Assembly (NCBI GenBank): GCA_029203185.1
Contig: CP119310.1
Location: forward strand, 2,796,001 to 2,860,000
Direction of reading: 5' to 3'
DNA from: Candidatus Chryseobacterium colombiense
Lineage (GTDB): Bacteria > Bacteroidota > Bacteroidia > Flavobacteriales > Weeksellaceae
Length of the DNA stretch: 64,000 nucleotides
Shown here: positions 16,452-25,303 of the stretch, piece after piece
Position numbering within the stretch: the first letter of the stretch is position 1
Layout of the letters: the number at the start of each line of letters is the position of its first letter
Position numbers and translations under genes: made by a program
Notes under the pieces: generated by a model
Told to the model about the DNA's origin: nothing
The model's database searches: none
Seen by the model: only the letters and a program-made list of their open reading frames with translations

Positions 16452-17651
16452 TTATAATACTTCAATCTGATTTCTCAACAAATCTTCAAATTCATCTCTT
16501 TTTCTGATCAAATGGGCTTTCCCATCTAAGAAAAGAACTTCAGCAGGCTTTAATCTTGAATTGAAGTTTGAACTCATCTCGAAACCATAAGCTCCCGCAT
16601 TCTGGAAAACCAGAATATCACCTTCTCTTACTTCATTCAGCTTTCTGTCCCAGGCAAAAGTATCTGTTTCGCAAATGTTTCCAACTACCGTATAGATTCT
16701 TTCCGCTCCCTTTGGATTAGACAGGTTTTCAATAACGTGGTAAGAATCATAGAACATTGGGCGGATCAGGTGATTGAAACCAGAATTTACTCCAACAAAA
16801 ACCGTAGCGGTGGTTTGTTTAATTACATTCGCTTTTACTAATAAATATCCGCTTTTTCCAACCAGGAATTTCCCAGGTTCAAACCATAATTCGAATTTTT
16901 TACCCGTTGATTTTGAAAATTCAGAGATTACTTTTTCCACTTTTTTACCCAATGTTTTCACATCGGTTTCTTCTTCAGTATCCTGATAAGGAATTTTAAA
17001 TCCGCTTCCCATATCGAGATATTTCAGATTCGGAAAATGTTCAGAAAGCTCAAGCATGATATCTAAAGCCTGCAGGAAAACATCCGGATCTTTAATTTCA
17101 CTTCCCGTATGCATATGAAGACCTTCTACGTTCAGGTTGGTAGATTTCATCACTCTTTCGATGTGACGAACCTGATGAATAGAAATACCGAATTTACTGT
17201 CGATATGTCCTGTAGAAATTTTATAGTTTCCCCCTGCAAAAATATGGGGATTGATTCTTACTAAAATCGGATAGGTATTTCCGTATTTGTTCCCAAACTG
17301 CTCAAGAATAGAGATATTATCAATATTGATATGCACTCCGAAAGTCATCGCCTCTTCAATCTCCGCCAAATCTACACAGTTAGGTGTAAATAATATTTTT
17401 TCTTTCGTAAACCCTGCCTTTAAACCGAGTTTCACTTCATTAATTGATACGCAATCCAAAGAAGCCCCTAAGTTCTTCACATATTTAAGAATATTAATGT
17501 TGGTCAATGCCTTCGCTGCGTAGAAGAACTTTGTGTGTTTTAAAAAAGAAGATGTAAGTTTTTCATATTGATTTTTAATAGATTCAGCATCGTAAACATA
17601 CACCGGGGTGCCAAACTCATTGGCAATCTTTAATAATTCTTTTGGATTCAT
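16452..17651 (-). CDS. lysA: Diaminopimelate decarboxylase
   Basis: 399 residues. LysA removes CO2 from meso-diaminopimelate to make L-lysine, the last step of the pathway. It is a PLP-dependent fold type III enzyme: the PLP lysine is K47 in FFYAAKALTN, LHMHTGSEI is the glycine-rich phosphate region, and CETDTFAWDR carries the conserved Cys of the second monomer. The start codon is only 23 bases from the base of a rho-independent hairpin, and a Lys-rich short frame precedes that hairpin, so lysA is probably controlled by attenuation. Confidence 0.93.
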   Translation of the reverse strand: MNPKELLKIANEFGTPVYVYDAESIKNQYEKLTSSFLKHTKFFYAAKALTNINILKYVKNLGASLDCVSINEVKLGLKAGFTKEKILFTPNCVDLAEIEEAMTFGVHINIDNISILEQFGNKYGNTYPILVRINPHIFAGGNYKISTGHIDSKFGISIHQVRHIERVMKSTNLNVEGLHMHTGSEIKDPDVFLQALDIMLELSEHFPNLKYLDMGSGFKIPYQDTEEETDVKTLGKKVEKVISEFSKSTGKKFELWFEPGKFLVGKSGYLLVKANVIKQTTATVFVGVNSGFNHLIRPMFYDSYHVIENLSNPKGAERIYTVVGNICETDTFAWDRKLNEVREGDILVFQNAGAYGFEMSSNFNSRLKPAEVLFLDGKAHLIRKRDEFEDLLRNQIEVL

Positions 17652-17667
17652 AATTTCATTTTAACAT

Positions 17668-17700
17668 AAAAAAAGGCAGATTCTTCGAAAAGAGTCTGCC
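17668..17700 (-). terminator. Candidate attenuator terminator upstream of lysA
   Basis: An 11-bp stem (17675-17685 with 17690-17700, one mismatch) with a 4-base loop is followed on the minus strand by seven T residues. It lies between the leader frame at 17732-17803 and lysA. There is not enough room for a separate lysA promoter after it, so transcripts must read through it. An alternative pairing of GTCTTGC (about 17718-17724) with GCAGAC in the left arm could prevent its formation. Confidence 0.7.
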
Positions 17701-17731
17701 GCAATGATTATTTTTTATGCAAGACAACTCC

Positions 17732-17803
17732 TTAAATATTCCAAACCTTAGAGAACTTTACAGTTCCCTTCTTTCCAGTTTTAGTTTGTTTAAAATTTTG
17801 CAT
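17732..17803 (-). CDS. Candidate lysine-rich leader peptide of lysA
   Basis: A 23-codon frame with ATG at 17803 and TAA at 17732-17734. Six of the 23 residues are Lys, including a KK pair (GKKGTVKFSK in the middle). It lies 21 bases after an exact TAnnTTTG box and 31 bases before a terminator hairpin that precedes lysA. This is the classic arrangement of a leader peptide that senses charged tRNA-Lys. Its stop codon is 7 bases before the segment that can form the antiterminator. It is too short to be certain from sequence alone. Confidence 0.55.
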   Translation of the reverse strand: MQNFKQTKTGKKGTVKFSKVWNI

Positions 17804-17823
17804 TGCTTTTACTTACTTTTTTG

Positions 17824-17831
17824 CAAAAATA
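17824..17831 (-). promoter_or_regulatory. -7 box of the lysA leader promoter
   Basis: TATTTTTG on the minus strand, an exact TAnnTTTG, lies 49 bases past the DUF5808 stop codon and 21 bases before the leader-peptide ATG. No good TTG at -33. Confidence 0.5.
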
Positions 17832-17879
17832 CTATTTATTTTGATAAAATTGACCCGAATTCTTATAAAATGCAAATCT

Positions 17880-18074
17880 CTACTTATTCAAAAGGAGGGA
17901 AATAACACCGATTATAACCAAGATCAATAAAAATGCTGAAATAGATAATGGATTGGCAAAATTTATCGTCCAGCCATATCCAAACCTTTTCGGAGGAAAA
18001 ATTCTCTTATCTTCTTTATTGTAATAAAAAAGACCGAACTTCCAGTGAGAAGATTCTTTATCTTCATTATTCAC
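17880..18074 (-). CDS. DUF5808 domain-containing small membrane protein
   Basis: 64 residues starting at GTG (18074); no in-frame ATG exists. WKFGLFYYNKEDKRIFPPKRFGYGWTINFANP is the DUF5808 pattern (residues ~11-42), followed by one C-terminal transmembrane helix (about 43-62). The function of the family is unknown. It lies 17 bases downstream of the exonuclease gene. Confidence 0.7.
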   Translation of the reverse strand: MNNEDKESSHWKFGLFYYNKEDKRIFPPKRFGYGWTINFANPLSISAFLLILVIIGVISLLLNK

Positions 18075-18091
18075 AACTTTCTAATTTTAAA

Positions 18092-19315
18092 TTATTTCGG
18101 CAAAGGTAATGTTTCGAAATCACCCCGAAGCAAAGCCAATTGCAGCTCATTGATAAGATCAGCTGTTGGTAACAATAAATCGATCTTAAGCTTCGAGATT
18201 TTACTCATGGTCTGAATCTGCGTAAACAATTCATAGAAGCCATAGGAAACAGGTTTTCCGTTTTCTATGATAAGGAATAATTTTTCTCCTAGTTTTCTCC
18301 CGCTTCCCAACCACAGCTCACTTCTTTTTTTGAAATCAATTTTCTTCTTAAGATTTTCAGCAATACTATACTCATCAATTGCATTAATGAACTGCATTGC
18401 TTTTGAACCCTGTGTGAAAGACCTGAATTTCAAAATCGGTTTTTCAACTTTGTTTAGTTTATTCTTTTCAACCACATACTTATCATTTCTGCAGTACAAT
18501 CCGAACGGAAGCGGATCTCTTTTCTTGACTCCTTTAGAGTTCAAAAGCAGCTTAGCAATAATATCCGTCCCGGTAAGCTCATAATTAATCTGCTCCACTT
18601 CATTTTGAATGGACTCCCATTTTTTTGACTTGGAGTTAAAGACCTTCTTCGAAAATTTATTGATATCCTGCACATGATCTGAAAAAATAATTTTACCCCC
18701 TTCATTCTGAAAGTAAACAAAGCCTTTTTCGTTAGGAAGATCCTGAGTCAGTTCCTTTATTTTATTGATGTAAGTTTTAGCATTTGTCTCGTCGTGCTGT
18801 TTCTGAATAATTTCATTTTCAGTATCTTTTGAAACTAAAAGCTTAAATAATTCCAGCGTTGCTCTTGCATCTCCTTCTGCTCTGTGATGATTCGTCAAAG
18901 GAATGCCAAGAGATTTTACAAGTTTTCCGAGAGAATAGCTGACTTCGTCCGGTATCAGTTTTTTCGCCAATGGAATGGTATCCAGCGTATTGATTTTAAA
19001 ATCATATCCCAGTCTCTGAAAAGACTGACGCAGCATTCTGTAATCAAAATCGATATTATGACCTACCAATGTTGTATTTTTAGTAATTTCAACAATTCTC
19101 CGGGCTATTTCATGAAATTTCGGAGCTGTTTTAACCATTTTCGGAGTAATACTGGTCAATTTCTGTACAAAAGGAGTAATATCACTTTCCGGATTTACCA
19201 ATGAAATAAACTGGTCTACAATCTTCTGGCCATCATACCTGTAAACAGCAATATCTATAATGCATTCTTTTCTGTAACCTGCACCATTACTCTCTATGTC
19301 AATAATTGAATACAT
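18092..19315 (-). CDS. DEDDh exonuclease with degenerate GIY-YIG-like C-terminal domain
   Basis: 407 residues. The N-terminal DnaQ/epsilon-like exonuclease covers about 1-170: Exo I IDIESNG (D6, E8), Exo II VGHNIDFDYRML, and Exo III HRAEGDARATLELF with the catalytic His. Residues about 190-290 (LPNEKGFVYFQNEGGKIIFS to the LPFGLY segment) follow the layout of a UvrC/Cho N-terminal GIY-YIG domain, but the GIY and YIG triads are altered (GFVY, IIFS) and the usual Arg is unclear. This points to an exonuclease with an inactivated nuclease or DNA-binding module. Such fusions are known in DNA polymerase III epsilon-like proteins. The C-terminus (290-407) is unassigned. Role: DNA repair or replication, by inference. 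Confidence 0.8.
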   Translation of the reverse strand: MYSIIDIESNGAGYRKECIIDIAVYRYDGQKIVDQFISLVNPESDITPFVQKLTSITPKMVKTAPKFHEIARRIVEITKNTTLVGHNIDFDYRMLRQSFQRLGYDFKINTLDTIPLAKKLIPDEVSYSLGKLVKSLGIPLTNHHRAEGDARATLELFKLLVSKDTENEIIQKQHDETNAKTYINKIKELTQDLPNEKGFVYFQNEGGKIIFSDHVQDINKFSKKVFNSKSKKWESIQNEVEQINYELTGTDIIAKLLLNSKGVKKRDPLPFGLYCRNDKYVVEKNKLNKVEKPILKFRSFTQGSKAMQFINAIDEYSIAENLKKKIDFKKRSELWLGSGRKLGEKLFLIIENGKPVSYGFYELFTQIQTMSKISKLKIDLLLPTADLINELQLALLRGDFETLPLPK

Positions 19316-19322
19316 TTAAATT

Positions 19323-19673
19323 TTATACAACTTCTTTTTTAAGATTAATTTTAATAATACCCGTCATCAAAAGGCCAAATCCTATTGATAATAAGCTAAC
19401 TACATAACCCATGCCATACATCCAAAAAGACTCCGGGTTATTGTGCTGAATTCCTTTCACATTGGAAACAAAAACAGCGAAGAATATATAAAAGCCTATC
19501 AACGAAACAGATCCGCCAAAAAATTTATACATCCATTGCCTATTAATAAACAAAGGTAATCCTGCTAAAATAACAAAAATTACATCAATAAACCTAAAAC
19601 CCACATGAATACTGTCCATAATTAAATTAAAGACAGCCAATCCTACAAAGAAAAATGCTGTTAACTTCTGCAT
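19323..19673 (-). CDS. Small four-helix membrane protein
   Basis: 116 residues with four hydrophobic helices and short loops (LPLFINRQWMYKFFGG between helices 2 and 3). I do not recognise the family. It is co-directional with the exonuclease gene, 7 bases apart. Confidence 0.55.
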   Translation of the reverse strand: MQKLTAFFFVGLAVFNLIMDSIHVGFRFIDVIFVILAGLPLFINRQWMYKFFGGSVSLIGFYIFFAVFVSNVKGIQHNNPESFWMYGMGYVVSLLSIGFGLLMTGIIKINLKKEVV

Positions 19674-19717
19674 ATATATTTGTTTTTAAAGGTGATAACA
19701 ATGTATTTGCAATACTA

Positions 19718-21244
19718 CTATCTTCTTCTTCCCCCAAGTCCTAACATTCCCAAGATCGCTTTTGCTCCTTCTCTCAGCAAAGTATTCGTAAAAGTTCTTC
19801 CCTGCCTGCTATTCAGAACCTGTTCAAACATTCCCGGTTCTTCTTTTACCGGTTTCGTTTTCTGGGTCGGAGCTGCATTTTGCGCCGCCTGTTCCATTCT
19901 GGTCACCAACATTTCATACGCAGATTCACTGTTGATCGCATTTTGATATTTCGCAACTAATGCCGAATTATTGGTCAGCTCAGAAATTTCTGCATCATTC
20001 AGAACATCCATTCTTGATTCAGGAGAAATTAAATAGGTATGAACCAAAGGTGTAGGAATTCCTTTTTCATCCAGAGCCGTCACAAAAGCTTCTCCAATTC
20101 CTAAATTTTGGATCAGTGTTGCAGCATCATAGAATTCCGTCGTCGGATAATTTTCTACTGCCTTTGAAATCTCCTTTTTATCTTTGGCCGTAAAGCCTCT
20201 CAGTGCATGTTGGATTTTTAATCCTAACTGTGAAAGAACCGCTTCCGGAACATCTCCCGGAATCTGGGTAATAAAGTAAATCCCGACTCCTTTTGAACGA
20301 ATCAGTTTTACCATAGTTTCTATCTGCGATACTAATGCTTTTGAGGATTCATCAAAAATAAGATGGGCTTCATCTATAAAAAGAACCAATTTTGGTCTCC
20401 CGCTATCTCCTTCTTCTGGAAAGGTCATATAAATTTCCGCAAATAACGAAAGCATGAAAGTTGAAAACAGTTGTGGTTTACTCTGAATATCAACAACCCT
20501 CAAAATATTAACAACACCTTTTCCGTCTCTGGTTTGTAATAAATCATGAACATCGAAACTTAACTCTCCAAAGAAACTTGAAGCTCCCTGCTGTTCCAAA
20601 GCAACAATGGACCTTAAAATTGCGCCTAAAGAAGCCGGAGCAATCGAGCCATAATTAGCAGCCAATTCGGCTTTACCCTGCGCATTATCTGTTACATACT
20701 GCAGTACTTTTTTCAAATCATCAAGGTCAATCAAAGGCAATCCTTTGTCATCACAATATTTGAAGACTATTGCCATGATACTCTGCTGCGTATCATTCAG
20801 TTGAAGGATTTTACTTAATAAAACGGGACCAAATTCGGTCACCGTAGCTCTTAACTTCACTCCCCTTTCTCCGGAAATCGTCATCAGCTCAACCGGAAAA
20901 GCTTGTGGATTGTAAGGAAGCTGAGTTTTTGCATACCTCTCCTGAATTGCAGGATTTTCCGTTCCTGCTTCTGCAATTCCTGAAAAGTCTCCTTTAATAT
21001 CCAATACTAAAGAAGGAATTCCCTGATGAGAAAGCTGCTCTGCAAAAACCTGCAGAGTTTTGGTTTTTCCTGTCCCTGTTGCTCCTGCAATAAGACCGTG
21101 TCGGTTAATTGTTTTCAGAGGAATGGTAACATTTACTTCGGGAATCACTTCTCCGTCCAACATTCCTTTTCCTAATATGATGTGTTCCCCTTTCGGAGTA
21201 TATCTTGCATTTTGTTCTTCAATAAATTGTGCCTTGTCTGCCAT
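19718..21244 (-). CDS. HerA-like helicase domain ATPase (DUF853 family)
   Basis: 508 residues. Walker A GATGTGKT is near residues 54-61, and Walker B PKLVLFIDEAHLIFD is at about 287-301. The DUF853 (YjgR-type) signature is strong: HGLIAGATGTGKTKTLQVFAEQ, LDIKGDFSG, and the glycine-rich C-terminus ending LGMLGLGGRRR. HerA/FtsK-type ATPases form hexameric rings that move on DNA, but the function of this stand-alone branch is not settled. The gene stands alone in its own transcription unit. Confidence 0.85.
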   Translation of the reverse strand: MADKAQFIEEQNARYTPKGEHIILGKGMLDGEVIPEVNVTIPLKTINRHGLIAGATGTGKTKTLQVFAEQLSHQGIPSLVLDIKGDFSGIAEAGTENPAIQERYAKTQLPYNPQAFPVELMTISGERGVKLRATVTEFGPVLLSKILQLNDTQQSIMAIVFKYCDDKGLPLIDLDDLKKVLQYVTDNAQGKAELAANYGSIAPASLGAILRSIVALEQQGASSFFGELSFDVHDLLQTRDGKGVVNILRVVDIQSKPQLFSTFMLSLFAEIYMTFPEEGDSGRPKLVLFIDEAHLIFDESSKALVSQIETMVKLIRSKGVGIYFITQIPGDVPEAVLSQLGLKIQHALRGFTAKDKKEISKAVENYPTTEFYDAATLIQNLGIGEAFVTALDEKGIPTPLVHTYLISPESRMDVLNDAEISELTNNSALVAKYQNAINSESAYEMLVTRMEQAAQNAAPTQKTKPVKEEPGMFEQVLNSRQGRTFTNTLLREGAKAILGMLGLGGRRR

Positions 21245-21340
21245 TTGATCTTTTTTATCTTATAAATATAAAATTTTTTAGAAAATATCCATTCACCAAA
21301 GAAATAATATTAACTGAGTTCTATTATTAATTTTTATAGA

Positions 21341-21348
21341 TATTTTTG
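21341..21348 (+). promoter_or_regulatory. -7 box before the 21378 gene
   Basis: TATTTTTG, an exact TAnnTTTG, lies 29 bases before the start codon. Confidence 0.45.
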
Positions 21349-21377
21349 TACAATATCATTAACACCAAAATTTAGTC

Positions 21378-22430
21378 ATGAAGAAAAGTTTATTGTTGAT
21401 TTTTTATTTCATTTTCACAAGTATTTTTTCTCAAAACAGAAAACAGCCTGTCGATTTAAAAATAAAAGGAGATTATACTCATCTTGCAACAAAGACTGTT
21501 TTCCCTGAGCTTTGGTTAGGGTTTCAAAGAGAAGCTATTTTTTCTTATGACATGAAAAACCTTCATATTGCAGTTAGTTATGTTCAGCAAACCTCTAAAA
21601 AAAGCAAAACTGTTCTTACGATTTATCTTTACCCTAAGGAATACATAGACAATCAAATTCTAAGGGATGAATTTGATTCTTACAGTTACACGCTTAACCG
21701 GAATTCGAATACCAATGTTGAAACAAAACCATCCTTTGCTAATCTTTCCAATGATAGTCTGAAAGTAAGCAATATCTATTCAGTGTTTAATAATGCCATG
21801 GGACAACCAGATTTTTTCAAAGGTGTAAAATATGTCAACAAAAGTTCTCTCCTTTCAATTTATGAATGTGGAGGATGGACTTTTAAAATAAGAGCATCAA
21901 GTGATGAAATGGGTCACAATCAATTAGAAGAATTAAAAAATAAAGTTGAAAATTATTTTGGTGTCTTGAATGTTGCTTCGATTAAAACTTTACCTCTTAA
22001 CGATGCTCCTGACATCATCCTATCTGCTTCTGTAAAGAGAGATTCGATGATGATGTATGCAACTTCTGAAGCTGCAAAATCAAAAATTTCATGGTTATCA
22101 CAACATTTGGAGAAAAAAGAACTCTTAACCGGTTTTCATGATATGAAAATTGATTCTGAAATATATTCAATTGAAAAAATGATTTCTTATTATAAAGCCC
22201 ATGAAAAAGACTGGCCAATTAATCGTGATACGAAAAAATACTTTGATGAAATGATAAAAATTGCAGAAAACGGAAGGCTAAAAGATCATATTTACGAAAA
22301 ATTTCATGGTCTGATTGATTATCCCGAAGGTGAATCAAGAAAAGAAGATTATGTTCAATTTAAAATTGATAAAAATATTTCTGAAGATACAAACGAAATT
22401 TTCTACAAAATTTTCTTTAAGTTAGAATAA
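21378..22430 (+). CDS. Secreted hypothetical protein
   Basis: 350 residues with a signal peptide at about 1-19 (LLLIFYFIFTSIFSQ). The mature part mixes beta-rich and helical segments and has no motif I recognise. The VENYFGVLNVASIKTLPLND stretch near 190-210 is followed by a Lys-rich helical C-terminal half that may bind a partner. It has its own promoter and no clear operon partner. The function is unknown. Confidence 0.65.
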   Translation: MKKSLLLIFYFIFTSIFSQNRKQPVDLKIKGDYTHLATKTVFPELWLGFQREAIFSYDMKNLHIAVSYVQQTSKKSKTVLTIYLYPKEYIDNQILRDEFDSYSYTLNRNSNTNVETKPSFANLSNDSLKVSNIYSVFNNAMGQPDFFKGVKYVNKSSLLSIYECGGWTFKIRASSDEMGHNQLEELKNKVENYFGVLNVASIKTLPLNDAPDIILSASVKRDSMMMYATSEAAKSKISWLSQHLEKKELLTGFHDMKIDSEIYSIEKMISYYKAHEKDWPINRDTKKYFDEMIKIAENGRLKDHIYEKFHGLIDYPEGESRKEDYVQFKIDKNISEDTNEIFYKIFFKLE

Positions 22431-22543
22431 GTGACACTTTATAGATTTATTCTATCGATACAGATTCTTTATTTTAGCTTGTTTTTAAAAAAATAAAGCC
22501 GATTTTTGTACTTAAATAAACATTAAAGCTTTACAATCAAGAA

Positions 22544-23953
22544 ATGAAAGTTGAACAAATATATACAGGATGCCTGGCTCAGGGTGCATATTATATTGTA
22601 TCTGAAAATGAAGCAGCAATTATTGACCCGCTGAGAGAGATAAAGCCTTATCTTGACCGCTTGGAAAAAGACGGTGTAACTTTAAAATATATTTTTGAAA
22701 CTCACTTCCACGCAGATTTTGTCTCGGGACATTTGGATTTAAGCAAAAACACCGGGGCTTCTATTGTATATGGACCTACTGCACAACCTCATTTTGAAAC
22801 CATTATAGCCGAGGATAATCAAATTTTTGAAATCGGAAAAATTAAAATAAAAGCACTTCACACTCCTGGTCACACGATGGAAAGTACAACTTACCTTCTA
22901 ATTGACGAAAACGGGGTGGAAACAGCAATTTTTACTGGAGACACTTTATTTTTAGGAGATGTGGGAAGACCGGATCTTGCTCAAAAAGCGGGAAGTGTTA
23001 CCCAAGAGGATCTTGCAGGAATTTTATATGATAGTCTGCAGACGAAAATCATGCCTTTGGATGACAGCATTACGGTTTACCCGGCTCATGGTGCCGGTTC
23101 TGCCTGCGGAAAAAATATGCAGAAAGAGACTGTTGATATTTTAGGAAATCAAAAAAGGACCAATTACGCTCTTAATCAACCGGATAAAGAATCTTTCATC
23201 AGAGAAGTTTTAGATGGATTAACTGCTCCGCCAAAATATTTCGGAATGAATGTCGCCATGAATAAAGGAGGCTATGAAAGCTTCGAAACAGTTATGGACA
23301 AAGGCTTAACACCTGTTTTCGTGGAAGATTTTGAATCTTTTGCAGAAGAAACAGGCGCTTTGATATTAGACACAAGAAATGCAGCAGATTTCCACAAAGG
23401 CTTTATTCCAAACTCCATCAATATTGGCTTGAAAGGCGATTTTGCTCCTTGGGTGGGAACTTTAATCGTTGATGTAAAGCACCCCATATTATTAGTTTGT
23501 GAAGAAGGAACAGAAGAGGAAGCTATTACCAGATTAAGCAGAGTTGGATTTGATCATGTTGTAGGATATTTAAAAGGAGGATTTGAAGCATGGAAAAATG
23601 CAGGAAAGGAAACTGACGAAGTAAAAAGAATCTCTCCTTCCGAATTTGCAGAGGCATTCAATGCAGATTCTAAAGTAATCGATGTAAGAAAACTGACAGA
23701 ATATTCTGCTGAACATATTGACAATGCCTACAACAAACCATTAGACACAATCAGCGACTGGATTACGTCCATTGATGATTCTGAGCATTTCTTCCTCCAC
23801 TGTGCAGGAGGCTACAGAAGTATGATCGCCGCAAGCATCCTTAATTCACATGGAATCAGAAATTTCACGGAAATAGAAGGAGGCTTTAACGGCATTAAAA
23901 AAACAGAAAAATTTCCGACAACAGATTTTATTTGTCAGTCGAAAACGTTATAA
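22544..23953 (+). CDS. MBL-fold hydrolase with two rhodanese domains (persulfide dioxygenase type)
   Basis: 469 residues. The N-terminal metallo-beta-lactamase domain (1-240) has THFHADFVSGH (H54, H56, D58), the LHTPGHTMES histidine and the FTGDTLF aspartate, as in ETHE1/persulfide dioxygenases. Two rhodanese domains follow at about 260-360 (LILDTRNAADFHKGFI, with Cys in LLVCEEGTEEE) and about 370-465 (VIDVRKLTEYSAEHI, with active-site HCAGGYRS). Together they suggest oxidation and transfer of sulfane sulfur. The next gene, 10 bases on, is a thioredoxin with a frameshift. Confidence 0.87.
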   Translation: MKVEQIYTGCLAQGAYYIVSENEAAIIDPLREIKPYLDRLEKDGVTLKYIFETHFHADFVSGHLDLSKNTGASIVYGPTAQPHFETIIAEDNQIFEIGKIKIKALHTPGHTMESTTYLLIDENGVETAIFTGDTLFLGDVGRPDLAQKAGSVTQEDLAGILYDSLQTKIMPLDDSITVYPAHGAGSACGKNMQKETVDILGNQKRTNYALNQPDKESFIREVLDGLTAPPKYFGMNVAMNKGGYESFETVMDKGLTPVFVEDFESFAEETGALILDTRNAADFHKGFIPNSINIGLKGDFAPWVGTLIVDVKHPILLVCEEGTEEEAITRLSRVGFDHVVGYLKGGFEAWKNAGKETDEVKRISPSEFAEAFNADSKVIDVRKLTEYSAEHIDNAYNKPLDTISDWITSIDDSEHFFLHCAGGYRSMIAASILNSHGIRNFTEIEGGFNGIKKTEKFPTTDFICQSKTL

Positions 23954-23963
23954 AAAAACAACT

Positions 23964-24262
23964 ATGTCACAAAAATTTCAGGAAATCATAGATTCTGAAA
24001 GACCTGTATTAATTGATTTTTCGCAACATGGTGCCAACCGTGTAAAGTACAGTCTTCAGTTTTAAATACAGTAAAAGAGAATGTAGGGGAAAATGCAAGA
24101 ATTATCAAGGTAGATGTGGATCAGTATCCTGCTCTTGCAGCCCAGTACGGAGTTCGTGGCGTTCCGACTTTAGCGATCTTTAAAAAAGGAGAGATGCTAT
24201 GGAAGGAAAGCGGCGTTCATGATGTTAATACCTTAACGCAACTTTTAAAACAATATGCATAA
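23964..24262 (+). pseudogene. Thioredoxin gene broken by a 1-base frameshift
   Basis: The ATG frame reads 19 thioredoxin-like residues (ending RPVLIDF), then goes off frame after a T5 run (24017-24021) and stops at 24065. Shifting by one base restores ATWCQPCKVQSSVLNTV, with the WCxPC active site, then KVDVDQYPALAAQYGVRGVP (with the cis-Pro) and a C-terminus ending LLKQYA at 24262. With a T6 run the gene would be 300 bases and 99 residues. It is therefore either a recent pseudogene or a sequencing error in a homopolymer. Its place after the sulfur-handling MBL-rhodanese gene suggests a reductant partner. Confidence 0.85.
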
Positions 24263-24290
24263 AACTGTGAAAAATCACAGTTTTTTTTAT
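24261..24290 (+). terminator. Terminator after the thioredoxin gene
   Basis: A 10-bp stem AAAACTGTGA/TCACAGTTTT with an AAAA loop is followed by eight T residues. It overlaps the stop codon of the broken thioredoxin gene. Confidence 0.85.
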
Positions 24291-24298
24291 TTTTAGTT

Positions 24299-24356
24299 CC
24301 CATAGATTTCACCGAAGACCTAGAGCAGCTCTGTTTCAATCAGTGAAATCTATGGG
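24299..24356. repeat. Inverted-repeat hairpin, CCCATAGAT type
   Basis: Perfect 14-bp arms (CCCATAGATTTCAC and its complement) enclose 30 bases. It lies in the convergent space between the thioredoxin and 24377 genes. The arm matches the start of the hairpin at 40214-40275 at 12 of 14 bases, so the two are copies of one repeat family. Confidence 0.65.
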
Positions 24357-24376
24357 AAATTTTTTACAAATTATTT

Positions 24377-25198
24377 TTAAGGGCAGCTTTTTTCATACTC
24401 CTTTATGATTCCGATATAAATTTCCGCCTGTCTGCTTTGTATTTTATTAGCAACCACATAAAACAATTTTCTAAATTGCTCTCTATCTTTCCTTAATTCC
24501 TTTTCTGTGCTTTTATATATCTCCTGATACTCTTTCTGCAAAGTTTTATCAAGCTGCTTATCTTGCATCATTTCTTTATCAAATGTATCTAGATATTGAT
24601 TAAAGGAAGAACAATCTTTGCCTATCACCCTAAACGCATCGACAATATTCGCAATAGACGATCCCATTTTAGAATTAAACTGGCTTTTCGTTTTTACAGC
24701 TAAAACAGCAAATGAATCATCACTTTTCTTAATATAGAAATTGGAGTGGGTATAATAACAGGCATACAAACCTATACATTCAAACACATTTGAACCATAA
24801 AGCTTTATTTTACCATCATACAACAAAAATTCAAAAGTATCTGCCGTATCGTCAGAAAGATTCCCTTTCTTATCTAACGTTTTTACTTTAATCTTTTCCT
24901 GAATATTTACAATATCCTCACCGTTATAATAAATGACTTTTTTGACATCTTTAGAGCTAATTTCATGTTTTTTTTGATCTTCTAAAGTCCTATACTGAAA
25001 ACCGGAAATCCTGTTATTCAAAATAATTTGTCCGAGATTAATAGTTTTAGTTACTGTACCAAAAAGATGTGCTTTAAAAGAAGTTCCGTCTTCCAATTGA
25101 AATTCTACAAGATCATTTTGTTCATTAGCGTCTTTTTCCTGCGCACTCATCACTAAACTCAAAATGCAAAAAAGTGTAAAAAGTATTTTTCTCATCAT
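24377..25198 (-). CDS. Secreted hypothetical protein
   Basis: 273 residues (or 272, since a second ATG follows at once). A signal peptide covers about 1-19 (FCILSLVMSAQ). The mature part is beta-rich at first (EFQLEDGTSFKAHLFG) and helical and charged at the end (QEIYKSTEKELRKDREQF). There is one Cys pair near the middle (ECIGLYACYY). I do not recognise the family. It is a single-gene unit. Confidence 0.65.
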   Translation of the reverse strand: MMRKILFTLFCILSLVMSAQEKDANEQNDLVEFQLEDGTSFKAHLFGTVTKTINLGQIILNNRISGFQYRTLEDQKKHEISSKDVKKVIYYNGEDIVNIQEKIKVKTLDKKGNLSDDTADTFEFLLYDGKIKLYGSNVFECIGLYACYYTHSNFYIKKSDDSFAVLAVKTKSQFNSKMGSSIANIVDAFRVIGKDCSSFNQYLDTFDKEMMQDKQLDKTLQKEYQEIYKSTEKELRKDREQFRKLFYVVANKIQSRQAEIYIGIIKEYEKSCP

Positions 25199-25303
25199 AT
25201 AATTTATATTTTTATCCCCTAAAAATATAAAAAATCACAATTAGTACGAGAAAAATATAAAATCATCAGAAAAAGCATTTAAAATCCATCAATCTTTTTC
25301 ACT

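Noticed and set aside
17732..17803. Short frame as a cold-shock protein fragment
   Set aside because: GTVKF recalls CspA, but only five residues match and the rest does not; the Lys content and the position point to a leader peptide.
17652..17831. Lysine riboswitch before lysA
   Set aside because: The leader is too short and lacks the conserved aptamer core segments; a leader peptide with terminator explains the region better.
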